From: Diogma glabrata
Lineage: Eukaryota > Arthropoda > Insecta > Diptera > Cylindrotomidae
Direction of reading: 5' to 3'
DNA length: 64,000 bases
Assembly: GCA_963693315.1 (NCBI GenBank)
Contig: OY856188.1
Span: forward strand, 214,595,204-214,659,203
In this document: positions 36,523 to 56,921 of the stretch, in pieces
Position numbering within the stretch: the stretch's first letter is position 1
Layout: each line of letters starts with the position of its first letter
Notes under the pieces: generated by a model
What the model saw: the letters and a program-made list of their open reading frames with translations, nothing else
What the model was told of the DNA's origin: nothing
The model's database searches: none
Translations under genes and position numbers: made by a program

Positions 36523-37557
36523 AAGTAACAAATTTTGTTTACAAATTTATTACAGTACATTTACTCTGCAATCGTAAAGTTACAGTGGTAACTGTACCGT
36601 AAACGTTCAGTAAGTGTTTCGTATACATTTTGGGGAATAATTTTGACTTTTACTGAACGTTTACGGATATCAATTTGCGTAAGAATTATGTATGATTACA
36701 AACACGTACGTAGTGTTACAGAAAGCAAAATGTATGTGATTTTTATCACTACGGATTACTTACAAAAAAGTTACAATCTCATACTTTAATACGAAGTTTT
36801 AGATGATTTTTTGTAAACAAAAAATATAAATAAATATACAAATACAATAATATATTTTATGTTTATAAAATGCAAATATTATATTTTGGCATAACTAATT
36901 TTGTATAGTTGGATGTCAAAATTTACAAACGAATAATAAAATTTCGATTAAATTTTGGAAATACTTTTAAATTAATAATGCGCCATAAAAATAATAAATT
37001 ATTAAATATAATTTTGAAAAAAAATTTTATATGTCAATTTATTTTAGAGAGATAAAATTATATAAAATTTGTTTTATTATTTTCATAAATTTAAGTTTTT
37101 CTAAAATACTTATAACATAAGTTATAAAACCCAATAAAGTTTCATTAAATGTATTTTGTTATTTTTTTAAATACAGTCAAATATTAATTTTGCATAAAAT
37201 GGCTGAGTTTTCAATTGTAAGCTTTCAAATACAAGATAGCCCTATGTAGATATACAGAGAGTGCACAGAATATATCAGTGTTGCAAAACGTTACTCGTAA
37301 CGAAACGCAAAAACGGAATAACGAAATGAAATAGCGTTATTAGTAATAATTACGTTCATAACGTTTTAAAAATTAAACTACGTTACAATAACGTAAAACG
37401 TAACGATAACTCAATATTTTATTTCGTTTTTCGGGTGACTTTTTTTATAATTATGTATATGAAAATCAAAACACAAAAACCGGTTGAATAAAATCCAACT
37501 TATCTGCTCTTTATCAATTTTTGCGAACGCTTTAACTACAGATTTTGGTAGTTCTAA

Positions 37558-38096
37558 TGCCCGATTTATAGTCGGTAACGTTAACTTAACGTTAACTTTA
37601 ACTTAACCCTAACTTAAGACATCTAAAAATTTTGATTTATAGTCGGTAAGAAATTACGTATTCATTGACGTTTGATCTAATATTAATTATGGTTTTGTAA
37701 TCAATGTTACAAATCAATCAATTCTTTAAAAGTAATAAACTGATTTTAAAATAAAAATTTAAAATAATAAAATTCGAAACATACATTTGATACAAAATTT
37801 AAAAATAAAAAAATTTATTTTCATATTAATTTTCTGCTAATATTTGGCTTTAAAGTCGCTCTTTTTATATCCTTTGCATTTTTTAAAAAATAAAATTTTA
37901 TTTTTATGGACACTTGCAATTAAATATTACTTTTCTTCAGTTTTTATACCAAACGTCAACAAATCCTTAACAAAATCTTTAAGATAGAATGAAATGAACT
38001 TTACGTTAAGTTTGCGTTAACGACTATAAATGCTCTAGTGCATTTTCATACATTTGTACTTTACGTTAAGTTAAAGTTACCGACTATAAATCGGGC
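37558..38096. mobile_element. Harbinger-like MITE
   Basis: The left TIR starts TGCCCGATTTATAGTCGGTA, and the right TIR reversed is identical over those 20 bases. TAA is present on each side (37555-37557 and 38097-38099), a 3-bp duplication as in PIF/Harbinger. Subterminal sequence is repetitive (GTTAACTTAACGTTAAC). About 540 bp, non-coding. Confidence 0.7.
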
Positions 38097-38899
38097 ATAA
38101 AATGTTGTACAATTTTAAGTTTATTTTAAATAATTTCAAGTCTGTAGTAGCCGTTTTGCATCACAGGTGTTTTGAATAATTTTAAGAAAGAATATTTTTA
38201 TGCTGGCCGAGAAATCAATCTGAAGATCTATTAAAAGCAACTCTAATAGTTATAAACAAACTATCAGATTTGTGAAAACTCCTGATAACATTGCTTATTT
38301 TTGGTAAAAATTAATTATTTTTAATATGAAATGATTTCAAAATATTTGTCGGAGTGACGTGAATAATCCATTGTATAATTCTTTAATTTTAATTACTTCA
38401 GTTACATATCTACGCCCGTCGATGATCTCCACGAGATCAAAACTATAGTAGTGTGAATTATAAAAAATATATATACTTAAAAATTTTAAAATTATTGTTT
38501 TTTAATTGTTTTTTATACAATAGTGAATAATACAATAGTGAATAATAAAAGGCGTCGTTATTATGGTGGACTTAATGTGTTGATTTATTATACTTCGGCG
38601 TCCACTTATTATCTTTATATTTACGATGGGAAGAAAGTCTTTGTAACTGGAAATACCATGTTTAACTCGTAGACAAAGGCCTATTGAGCAGACTTTCTTC
38701 CAATTAAAGGTTTAAGAAAAACTAAAACTTTAAACTTTCAGATAAGTTTATTAATTCATCTTTTTCATTATAATCTACATTCAATTTATAGTGGAATTGA
38801 TAAAGGGTTTCCCCGCTATAATCCCCTCTTAAGATTACATTTATTTTACTAATTAAATCGATTAACCAATTATCAATCGATTTATTATGTAAAGTTAAT

Positions 38900-39310
38900 A
38901 TCGGTCAATATTATATTAAATAAATATAATTGCCTCGTTCAGCAGGAATTATATTTATTTCAATAAATTTTATTTAAATTTTATTTAAATTTATTTTTGT
39001 GATGTCATCAACTTTAATATTATTTTAAGTTATTTGGATTTCGTTATAACATATATATCGTGGGAATTTATGGAAATTAGATCTAGGCTTTTAAGTTGTT
39101 GATGACTTATTTAATTGTTTAGAATAATTTGGTTGGAAGAATAACATATGTAATGTATGTCAATTAGATTAGTCATACATATGTTACATTATTAAAATTA
39201 AAGAATTTGAAATGAGTCAAATTTTATAGTTACGTTATTTTAAAATTAAATTGTAATGTTTAAAACTAATCTGTTAAACATTACATTTAATTTTAAAATA
39301 ACGTAATTAT
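38900..39310. repeat. Small hairpins inside the hAT element
   Basis: Two imperfect hairpins: ACATATGTAATGTATG against CATACATATGTTACAT near 39146-39192, and GTTATTTTAAAATTAAATTG against its reverse near 39233-39303. Their role is unknown; subterminal hairpins are common in hAT MITEs. Confidence 0.5.
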
Positions 39311-40633
39311 AACGTTATAACATAATAAAATATAATATTTTTCTGTTTCATAACGAAATAACGTACCGAAAAAATAAATATACTGTTATAAAAACGAAAC
39401 GCATAACGTTACGATTTTTTTTTTCGTTTTGCAACACTGGAATATATACATTTACATTTTATTTACATTTACACTTCCATATTTAAAATGTTAACATGTT
39501 AACGTAATGTAAACGCTATGTGTTTGATCTGTAAACATAATCATACAATTACAACTTCCAATTCAAAGAGTTTACATGTATAAATTATGTAAACGTTTAG
39601 TATTAGCCTCGTTGTTGTGCATTTACATTTACACCTTCCTTTTACAAATATTTACTTGTATATATTTTGTAAAAGCTTTGTATAAATCCTTTTACAACTT
39701 TTGACATTTGTGAAATAAACAAAAGTGACATTTATTTTTTATTAATTATCTTACGAAATTTTGCCTCATAGCGTTCTAAGCTTGGCATTGTTGGACCACG
39801 ATAAAATGCAAATGGTCTCCGAATTCCGAATGATCGGTTATACATAAAATCGACCAAAATTCTTTTTGCTATTAAAAATGGGAAGGCCGTCAATGTTAAA
39901 GGTAACTGAAATATTAATTAAGTGATCCCAATTCGAAAACTTCAACCAACGTATTAGCTCATAATACCAAAGCTTTCCACTACCCGTCAAAATAATATTT
40001 ATATTTTGAAGTGTTTGCAATAATTTTCGGGGATCCTTCGGTTAGAAATTAAATCCACGAAACTTTAAAATCACAAGTAACTCTTAAATTAATTAAGACT
40101 TAAGATTCGATTAACTAATGCCCAATATATTGAGTCGTCTATCACTGAAAGCTGGCAATAAATTTCTTTATCATCGCACGATGGGAACAGACGTCTTTTA
40201 TTAAACAAAAAATTTTGACTTAAGAAAACTGTATAAATTATGTGACAGTATAAATACATTCCTAATGTAAATGTCCCGTAAATATACGGTAAGTATATAA
40301 GTTCTCAATAAAATAAAGTTTTGTAATTAATCTGTAAATGTAAAAATACATTTACAAGGCCAACGTTTAGTATATTTACAATGTAGCTATAAACTCTCGT
40401 AGACTTTACACAATGTAGTCATTTTGTAGAAGTAATAATACAGTTACATAGTACATAATCAGAAACGTTACATTCGAAGCTATAAGTTTACTACTACACT
40501 GTAGCTTTACTGTGTACAATCAGAAACAATATTTTGTAGAAGTATAAATACCGCAACCTATTTTGAGAACAGTATGTGTTCCGTAAATAAAACAACAATA
40601 GTTTGTGACTATAATATATACAAAATGTTACTT

Positions 40634-42980
<2,347 letters not shown>

Positions 42981-42991
42981 TATAAAATTAT

Positions 42992-46623
<3,632 letters not shown>

Positions 46624-47394
46624 CTGGTCGTTAAAATCTAAATTTTCTGAGACGCCCCCTAGAAAAATTCTTTGTGGTCAAAAAACCACAACGGCTTTAT
46701 TTTTTTTTTAAGTCAAAAGAAGAACACGTGCCGCAAAATCATTGAAGTTGATTTTTTGATAAAATCGTTAATATCTCATAAAATACGCAGATGTCAAAAA
46801 AAATTATTTAATCATTTTTGTAGGAAATTTAATTTTATACAAAAAATGTCCAAGTCATTTTTTTCCTAACCCCTATGTTTCTGATGATATTTTGAAATGA
46901 AACTTGAAATTCTTCGAAACTCGTAAAACCAAATGATGAAAACTTTGACGAAAATGTACTAATTTTGATTTTTTTTGTCACGATTATTTTTTTATACATT
47001 TCATTCTATAGCCAGCGCTGTCCAACTTTCCAATGATCGCGGGCCAAATAATATTTTTAACGACTTAGCCGGGCCAACATATACTTTATTTAATAACTAG
47101 ATAATAACTTTTCTACATATAATAATATTTATTAATTCATTTTCTTACATAAAAATTCAGTATGTATGCATCATTTATTCATAAAATTATACTTAAAATA
47201 TTAAAAGTTTCAATGTGATAACTGCAAATGACGCTGTTCTGATAAAATTTTTTTAATATCTATTTCGATAAAGTAAGGTAAGTGCACGATTTCCACCTCT
47301 TATTTTGTTGGTTATTTTCGTAGCCGTGTCCATTATTTCTCATTCCCATTGTAGACCCACACAAACTTTCTTGATGAATAATACAGTGTAGCAT

Positions 47395-47730
47395 TCAACA
47401 ATTACTACAATCTGCTTTCATCAATCCTTTGAGCCCAATATTTTGGCCGGTCATAGATTTGGCACCATCAGTCACAATGGCTGTACATTTCTTAAAATTA
47501 GTGACGTTCGTTACTGCACTTTTGAGTTCTTTGAAAATGTCTTCGCCTTTCGTGTTCTCGTGAAGTGACGCGAGTTTTAATAGCTCCTCAAAAGAGTTAA
47601 AATCAGCATCCACAGTCCGGATAAAAATTAATATTTGGCTGGTGTGAGCAATATCCTTATTTAGAATTGTATTTTTATTACATATAAAAATACTGCACTG
47701 AAAAAAAAGTTGAAGTAATGACAACCTCAT
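47395..47730 (-). pseudogene. hAT transposase remnant, GTF2IRD2-like
   Basis: The recognisable part is about residues 35-111: LIFIRTVDADFNSFEELLKL, EDIFKELKSAVTNV, then CTAIVTDGAKSMTG with the conserved Asp of the hAT catalytic core. Just downstream (minus strand, about 47340-47400) CITLHC-like and HQE sequence continues in another reading. The first 30 residues come from the inserted CACTG element and are not native. It is a fragment of a transposase of about 600 residues. Confidence 0.8.
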
Positions 47731-47810
47731 CTCAAAGTTGGTAGTTTATTTTTTAAACAAAGAAAAAATACTTCCAAACAAGATCAATGTGATTGGGACA
47801 ACTATATATA

Positions 47811-49277
47811 CAGTAGGGGCAGAAAGTATGAGGTATGTTAAATAAATCAAAATAACTTTTGAAGTTGTATACATATCGCAACTATTTTAGATATTTAAAT
47901 TTGTCTTAACAACCACAATTTGTTGAACATATAACTATATTTCAGGAGTGATTTAAAAAAATTAAAAAAATATATACAGACATTTATGGAAAATAGGCGA
48001 AAAATTCCTTAAAGTAAATATCTTCATAAAGTGATTAATGTACCTGCATTTAAAATTATTGTGTTGTTTTCTAATAAAACTGAGGTTCCTTAGCGTACAC
48101 ACATATTTACATTAAGAAATAACGGTAAATCTATATTTTTTTAAAATCTTAGTCTATAAAGGACATTTTTTACAATGTTCTGCGATAAAATGATTAAAAG
48201 ATAAGAATTATCACTAATTCAACGTGAGAGAATATTTGTTTATCACGAAGAATAAAATTCTCAAGTTTAAATTGCTTAAAAATGAATATTTCGCGATTAG
48301 CTGTCCAACGTACGTTTGCGCGCTATCGTGCTCCAGACACTCACGACTCAAAAAAAACGTTCTTGCTGCCCAAAAAATACATCAAAACGGCAAAAAATTG
48401 AAATAGCGAATATCTCTCTATTAAATAGACGTCTATCCGGCGAAGTTACTCTGAAGTACGATCAATTTCATGATCCGAAAGCTAGTGTGTCTAAAATAAA
48501 AAGTAGTATTCGAGAAAAAGGTCTTAATGAACGAGTCGCCGCACGGAAATCATTACTGCAACCAGGAAATAAGGAAAAACGGTTAAAATAGGCACTGGCA
48601 CACAAATATTGGTCACCTCGACAGTGATGGAAAGCCATGTGAACTGCAGTTTCTAATGTTTGGAACCAAGTGAAGAATTTCCGTACTACACAGAGATGGA
48701 GAATGATTTAGATGACTGCACAAGATGACTTGATTGACTGTGAAACATGGTGGCAAGTAGCTTGCACAGAATTATGGTGATTATGAATAAGGAAATGTAT
48801 AGAAAAATTCTAGAAACCCAAGTTGTGCCATTAGCTAAGAAACTATTTCGGAATCAATAAGTCTTTATACAGGATAATTATCCCAAACATAAAAGAAAGA
48901 TATGCACGCAATTTTTAAAGAATTTGGAAAAGAAAAGAGTGCTTACAGTATTGCAGTGGCCACCACAAACTCCTGAATGCAACCCCATCGATACTCCAGT
49001 CAGTGTGGGGTAATTTTGATGCAGAATATCTTGACAAATTAGTCGGTAGAATGCCAAGAATTTATGCAGCAATTATTAAACAAATGGGTGGTTATTTTGA
49101 TAAGTCCAATATTGGGTTAAATAAACGTAAACGTGGGCTAAGTTACTTTTAATTCGGTGTTAAAAAATTAAAGTTTTATATTTCAATATTATTATAACAC
49201 AATAAAATTAAGTGCATATTTAATTTTTGCTTTTTCACTAAAATTTAAAGGATGCCTCATACTTTCTGCCTCTATTG
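47811..49277 (+). mobile_element. Tc1-like transposon, degenerate
   Basis: TIRs CAGTAGGGGCAGAAAGTATG (left) and CAATAGAGGCAGAAAGTATG (right, reversed) are flanked by TA on each side (47809-47810 and 49278-49279). Its length of 1467 bp is normal for Tc1/mariner. The transposase is on the plus strand, heavily mutated. Confidence 0.85.
48220..49120 (+). pseudogene. Tc1 transposase remnant
   Basis: Pieces in three frames: a helix-turn-helix-like start (48224 on), LNRRLSGEVTLKYDQFHDPK and KGLNERVAARKSLLQPGNK (48420-48585) as in the DNA-binding and linker part, a stop-filled DDE region, and the end FDAEYLDKLVGRMPRIYAAI, IKQMGGYFDK (49015-49105) matching the C-terminus of Tc1/Tc3 transposases. No single frame covers it, so it is inactive. 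Confidence 0.75.
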
Positions 49278-50144
49278 TAAATGTTGTCCTGACAACAGAG
49301 TGAGGTTTATTTAAAATATAAAGTGTTACAAGCAATATAAAAGTAGTTGAATAAAGTTAATAACTAATTTCATGAAAAAAATTTACTTTGGCATTATATC
49401 ATTAATTTTCCATTTTAAAATTGAAATATTTGAAATTAATTGAACTATATTTTATATTCACATAAACACTCCGTGAGGTTGTCTCAACTACATCGTTCTG
49501 TAACTATATAGACGTTGAATCAATTTCGGAGTTCGATTTGCCATATTTGCGAGGTTGAGACAACTGCATTTCGATTGGAAATAAAACATGTTTTTTTCAA
49601 TGTGCATCTTAATTTAAAACAATTTTGCAGTAAAATATAATTTCTAATATGTATGTATTTACATTACTAAATTTATAAATGAAACGAAATATATTTTATT
49701 ATTAATGTTTTGGTGGACCAAATTAAACGAAATTTGTTCTCAAAAGCAAGGGCCAAAATAAATTGACCAACTGGGCCGCCAGTTGGACAGCTCTGGAGCA
49801 TAACAAGAAAATTAGGACTTTTTCGTCATCTTTATTTTTAATGTTTTTTATAAATTACGAAAACTTACAAGTTCATTTTCAAAATATCATGAGAACTATA
49901 CATTTTACGGAAAAAACTCCTCAGATCTTTTTTGTAGAGAATTAAATTTCCTACAAAAGCGGTTATGTAATTTTTTTTGACATCTGCATATTTTATGAGA
50001 TATTTGAAAAAATCTACGAATTCTTTCTACGAATTTCGGCACGTGTTCTTTTGACTAAAAAAAAAAAATAATGCCGTTGAGATTTGTTGACCACAAAGAA
50101 TTTTTATAGGGGGCGTCTCGCAAAATTTAGTTTTTAACGACCAG

Positions 50145-50314
<170 letters not shown>

Positions 50315-50756
50315 TGTTACGATTACAGAAAAATTTAGACGATTACGGTCACTTCCAGGAAAATAAAATCAACAAAACACAACAAACAAATTAATGAAAT
50401 GAATATTGTTGTTTATGTCTTCTGCTTAGAAATAGGGTCAACATAAACGATTTTATGAATCAAATCAACATAACGTAAAATAATCGAATATTCTAATATT
50501 TTCAAGGTTTCTGGAAAGTGATGTCGAATTATCTAGAAGTATTGCAGAAGGTATATAAGAAAATTACCTCTTGTAGTTTTGAATTAGTGTTATTTTAAAC
50601 CTGCGATAGTGAAGTCGAAATTATAAAAGTGATATTTAAATTAATTTTTGTAAATAAAGTTTAAAGTGTTATTAAGTAGAAATAATTTGTGTATTGTTTT
50701 AAACGTTGTATTACTGGAAATTTCTATAATCAAGCGTTGGAGTTTCTGAAGCTGTT

Positions 50757-50758
<2 letters not shown>
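50315..50758 (+). mobile_element. Truncated LTR fused to hAT pseudogene
   Basis: The first 444 bp of the LTR, nearly identical to 56098-56541, including the variant TTATGTCTTCTGCTTAG shared only with the LTR at 55245-55881. It stops inside GAAGCTGTTGA, and the next bases (CAACGCTTACAATATGGC) are hAT coding sequence. The junction has only 1-2 bp of possible overlap and no target duplication. Confidence 0.85.
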
Positions 50759-52894
<2,136 letters not shown>

Positions 52895-52905
52895 TTACCC
52901 TCCAC

Positions 52906-53214
52906 TTAAGCCTGTTCGTCCCGAACAGGATCTAGATCTCTCCTCCAATTGTTGAATCCAAACATATATTTTTTTTTTCTTTTTCTATTTCCCAGGCGGT
53001 TTAGAATTGCTTCTGGTCCCTTTCTAAGTTCTTGGCCTTTACTTTGTTCTATGTCCGTCCACCGTGATAAGTATGGATTATCATTATCTCTAAAGTCCTC
53101 CTTATCTTTTCCCTTTGAGCGTTTCACATTGCCATGTCTCCGAACCATTCTCATTTTCAGCTGCGATTCGTCCCTGTTTGCAGCTATTTGAACCACCTCT
53201 TTTACATCGCTCAC
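52906..53214 (-). pseudogene. Basic C-terminal ORF, copy A
   Basis: 102 residues, highly charged (KRSKGKDKEDFRDNDNPYLS, LRKGPEAILNRLGNRKRKKK), ending DPVRDEQA with its stop at the polypurine tract. In Gypsy-type elements the pol ORF often ends this way. I read this as the last part of pol left after the reverse transcriptase to integrase region was deleted. It is not in frame with protease. Confidence 0.5.
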
Positions 53215-53243
53215 TTCGTTATGGGCTTGGACCTGTTTCCTTT

Positions 53244-54509
53244 TTAACTGTCGGCGTTTGTTTGATTTTCCTCTGCACTGCGAAGTTCCTCATCGCTGCC
53301 AATAACTGTTGACTCTGCCTCATTCACATGTAGTGGCATCTCAACATTATTTACCTTTAGGATTCCACATCCAAAATCGAAGACTAATCCGTTCGCCTTC
53401 ATGAAGTCCATCCCCAAAATGACTTCATCCATAATGTCTGCCACTAGCACCTCTTGTTGATAGCAGTTATTTCCCAATTTTATTTCAGCGATTCTTTTAC
53501 CTTCTATTTCAGCATATTTTCCAGTTACTGTTTGGAGTTTCACTCCATCTGATGGTTCCCAAACACCGTCAATTAAACCTTTGCGAACGAATGTTCGAGC
53601 TGAACCCGTATCCAGTGTCATGAAGCAACCTTTACCTTCAAGTTGTCCGTTGATACCCAAGCTTTCACCATTTACCGCAATTCTTAAAATTGGAATGTAG
53701 GCTGCATTCGCCTCACTTTTTGGCTTTACAGTTGCACCTTCAACAGACTTCCGTTGAATAGGAGACGAAGATCTATTACGCTTCCTGTTCCAGCAGTCCT
53801 GTGAGATATAGCCCGATTTTCTACATATCCAACACGAGATTTTCCTACTGCTGCTCCTGAACCCTCCGTGCTGCTTGTCTTCGACTCCCATATTCTTCGC
53901 AGAAAACGACGATCTATCTGCTTCGTTGTTTTTCTTGCACTCCCGTGCCATGTGGCCCTCTTCATCACATACCCAGCATCTGATGTCGCTTCTATCTCTG
54001 TGTGCCAAAACTTCCCCTTTGATGTTCCCCTCTACATTCCTTTTTCTGCATCAACCAGATGGCACACACATCCTCTGTACCATCTCATATTGCATTGCGT
54101 ATGCGACAGTTTCATGGAAAGTCGCCTTAGGTGTAGTCATTACTTTGATCCTGGTTTCTGGATCTTGGATACCATCAATGAAGGCCTCGATCTTCATTTT
54201 CTCCATAAAATATGGTGGAGTGTTCGAGTGTGCCAAATGTACAAGCTTCTCCACTGCCGAGGAATAGTCCTGCAAGCTTTCTCCGTTGCGTTGCAAGCGA
54301 CCTTTTAACTCGATTCTGTATAACTCCTTTTTATGGTCGCTGCCATATTTACGCTCCAACGCATTCATCACCTCAGCATAACTTTTCCGGTCATTTTCAG
54401 CTGCTTCCCCTTTAAGTGCAACTATCATGCAGCAAGACGATTTTCGGCGTTCCAAACATTTTGACAGTCTCGAACTGGAATTTGAAAATACCGAAGGATG
54501 TTGTTCCAT
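53244..54509 (-). pseudogene. Gag 3' part, zinc knuckles and protease, copy A
   Basis: Same frame as the 421-residue ORF of copies B and C, but a TGA at 54051-54053 (GGA in B and C) cuts it after residue 152. Downstream part: two CCHC-type knuckles (CWVCDEEGHMARECKK and CWICRKSGYISQDCW; the second has Cys in place of the usual His-x4-Cys arrangement), then aspartic protease with the DTGSA active site and ILGMDF flap-end motif. Confidence 0.75.
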
Positions 54510-55089
54510 CGTACGATGGTGGTTTTAGTTTGATATTTGCTACTTGATGTACCACCTGGGGAGCAACTTTAGTCGTTTCAACATCCTGCAGCCGTTTTTC
54601 AAAATCATCAACTTTCGTCAACATTTTATGTTCAAATTCCTGAATTTCTGTTTCAATTTTCTCGACTTTTACATCGAATGCAGTTGACATTTGTAAAAGT
54701 TTCTCATCCAAATGTTGATGTATTCCAGCTTTCAACTCATTTATTTGCTGGTTCATCTCATCTTTATTTGCAGCAAGTGTTGCAGTAATCTCTTCTTTAT
54801 TAACAGCCATGTTATTGTTGACTGTTTCCAACTGTTGGTTGATGTTGCAGCTTTGTTGATCAAATTTTTGATTCAGCTCGTTTTTATTGGCAACCATATT
54901 AGCGTTTACAACATCCAGTTTTTGATTCATATTCAAATTTATTTGTTGCATCATAGCCATTAACTGCGTAAAATCACAATTTCCAGATGGTAATGTTGTT
55001 GTTGTTTCTGCAACAAAACTTTTCTCCTCATCAGCTGCCACTAGATCATTATTTGTACTAATCACTCCAACTTTCCACGTCCATTCCAT
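54412..55089 (-). pseudogene. Gag N-terminal coiled-coil part, copy A
   Basis: 225 residues with long heptad-like repeats (NLNMNQKLDVVNANMVANKN and AANKDEMNQQINELKA), then KLKPPSYDGTTSFGIFKFQF, typical of the start of a Gypsy capsid domain. It begins in frame +1 relative to the SAP ORF and ends by frameshift before the conserved capsid motif at about 54430. These breaks are shared by all copies. Confidence 0.7.
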
Positions 55090-55210
55090 TGGCTTCCATA
55101 CCTTGTCGAAGCCGTAGCATTAATTCAGTTTTGTTTCCTCTTGTTGACAATCCACGTTGTTCTAGTTCTTTCTTTAACTCAAGAACCTTCAAATCACTTA
55201 ATAAAACCAT
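55058..55210 (-). pseudogene. SAP domain start of gag, copy A
   Basis: 50 residues from the first ATG after the primer-binding site: LKVLELKKELEQRGLSTRGN then KTELMLRLRQ, a good SAP (SAF-A/B, Acinus, PIAS) helix-extended loop-helix motif that binds DNA. SAP at the gag N-terminus is known in several insect Gypsy lineages. TAG ends it, while the coiled-coil ORF overlaps in another frame. Confidence 0.7.
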
Positions 55211-55244
55211 TATTAACAGCTAACTAATCTGCCGATGTCACCAA

Positions 55245-55881
55245 TGTTACGTTTTTCTATCCTTCCTTCGAATTGACCTAACTCACAATTCGATAAACGC
55301 AATTCCCAATCTCTTCCGAGTTCGATCACTGATTAGTTAGCAAACACACCAGGCTTTATTAAGTATTCAACTCCTTAATTGTTCCACAACAATAGGAAAA
55401 CAATACAGCGAACAATATTCCTAACTAGAATATTCTTTCAACAGCTTCAGAAACTCCAACGCTTGATTATAGAAATTTCCAGTAATACAACGTTTAAAAC
55501 AGTACACAAATTATTTCTACTTAATAACACTTTAAACTTTATTTACAAAAACTAATTTAAATATCACTTTTATAATTTCGACTTCACTATCGCAGGTTTA
55601 AAATAACACTAATTCAAAACTACAAGAGGTAATTTTCTTATATACCTTCTGCAATACTTCTAGATAATTCGACATCACTTTCCAGAAACCTTGAAAATAT
55701 TAGAATATTCGATTATTTTACGTTATGTTGATTTGATTCATAAAATCGTTTATGTTGACCCTATTTCTAAGCAGAAGACATAAACAACAATATTCATTTC
55801 ATTAATTTGTTTGTTGTGTTTTGTTGATTTTATTTTCCTGGAAGTGACCGTAATCGTCTAAATTTTTCTGTAATCGTAACA
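55245..55881 (-). repeat. LTR of copy A (5' LTR)
   Basis: Variant with GCAGAAGACATAAACAACAA, the same as the LTR at 56098 and the fragment at 50315. Confidence 0.9.
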
Positions 55882-56097
<216 letters not shown>

Positions 56098-56734
56098 TGT
56101 TACGATTACAGAAAAATTTAGACGATTACGGTCACTTCCAGGAAAATAAAATCAACAAAACACAACAAACAAATTAATGAAATGAATATTGTTGTTTATG
56201 TCTTCTGCTTAGAAATAGGGTCAACATAAACGATTTTATGAATCAAATCAACATAACGTAAAATAATCGAATATTCTAATATTTTCAAGGTTTCTGGAAA
56301 GTGATGTCGAATTATCTAGAAGTATTGCAGAAGGTATATAAGAAAATTACCTCTTGTAGTTTTGAATTAGTGTTATTTTAAACCTGCGATAGTGAAGTCG
56401 AAATTATAAAAGTGATATTTAAATTAGTTTTTGTAAATAAAGTTTAAAGTGTTATTAAGTAGAAATAATTTGTGTACTGTTTTAAACGTTGTATTACTGG
56501 AAATTTCTATAATCAAGCGTTGGAGTTTCTGAAGCTGTTGAAAGAATATTCTAGTTAGGAATATTGTTCGCTGTATTGTTTTCCTATTGTTGTGGAACAA
56601 TTAAGGAGTTGAATACTTAATAAAGCCTGGTGTGTTTGCTAACTAATCAGTGATCGAACTCGGAAGAGATTGGGAATTGCGTTTATCGAATTGTGAGTTA
56701 GGTCAATTCGAAGGAAGGATAGAAAAACGTAACA
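56098..56734 (+). repeat. LTR 1 of the tandem element
   Basis: 637 bp. TATA box TATATAAG at 56335-56342 and polyadenylation signal AATAAA at 56619-56624, about 280 bp apart, give plausible U3, R and U5 order. Carries the TTATGTCTTCTGCTTAG variant. Confidence 0.9.
56330..56345 (+). promoter_or_regulatory. LTR TATA box
   Basis: GGTATATAAGAAAATTACC is present in every complete LTR of the family and in the diverged solo LTR (as GTACATAAGG or GTATATAAGG). It is the best candidate for the core promoter. Transcription has not been shown. Confidence 0.55.
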
Positions 56735-56750
56735 TTGGTGACATCGGCAG
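56735..56750 (+). promoter_or_regulatory. Primer-binding site
   Basis: TTGGTGACATCGGCAG follows the LTR directly. TGG after a one-base spacer is the expected complement of a tRNA CCA end. The tRNA species is not identified. Confidence 0.5.
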
Positions 56751-56768
56751 ATTAGTTAGCTGTTAATA

Positions 56769-56921
56769 ATGGTTTTATTAAGTGATTTGAAGGTTCTTGA
56801 GTTAAAGAAAGAACTAGAACAACGTGGATTGTCAACAAGAGGAAACAAAACTGAATTAATGCTACGGCTTCGACAAGGTATGGAAGCCAATGGAATGGAC
56901 GTGGAAAGTTGGAGTGATTAG
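56769..56921 (+). pseudogene. SAP domain start of gag, copy B
   Basis: Identical to copy A over the SAP motif, and ends at the same TAG. The following coiled-coil ORF starts at 56890 in a different frame, so SAP and gag are not joined unless by frameshifting. The break is present in all copies and therefore ancestral. Confidence 0.7.

Larger units (their letters stand above)
37276..39439. mobile_element. Non-autonomous hAT element with perfect 8-bp TSD
   Basis: The left end is CAGTGTTGCAAAACGTTAC, and the right end reversed is CAGTGTTGCAAAACG. The 8-bp duplication GAATATAT lies at 37268-37275 and 39440-39447. CAGTG ends with an 8-bp duplication are diagnostic of hAT. The 2.16-kb interior has no transposase. 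Both subterminal parts are full of AACGTTA/TAACGT motifs. A Harbinger-like MITE (37558-38096) is nested inside. Confidence 0.85.
47697..49604. mobile_element. CACTG-AAAA TIR element holding Tc1
   Basis: Left CACTGAAAAAAAAGTTG and right (reversed) CACATTGAAAAAAACATG suggest short TIRs. Between them and the Tc1 element the motif GAGGTTGTC or its reverse GACAACCTC occurs several times (near 47720, 49308, 49468 and 49545), like subterminal repeats of a MITE. This explains the break in the hAT coding frame. Boundaries are approximate. Confidence 0.45.
47013..49795 (-). mobile_element. GTF2IRD2-like hAT, interrupted
   Basis: Ends CAGCGCTGTCCAACTTTCC (left) and CAGAGCTGTCCAACTGGCGG (right, reversed) are close to known hAT termini followed by a GGGCC-rich stretch. 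The 8-bp flanks (TCTATAGC and GAGCATAA) do not match, so the duplication is lost or the site was rearranged. Transposase remains on the minus strand at 47395-47730; the upstream half is displaced by the CACTG/Tc1 nest. Confidence 0.75.

Noticed and set aside
39838..40020. Identical 60-residue minus-strand frames at 39838 and 43030
   Set aside because: The identity comes from the tandem duplication; there is no motif and no sign of selection.
47005..49803. 8-bp target duplication for the GTF2IRD2-like hAT
   Set aside because: The flanks TCTATAGC and GAGCATAA do not match.
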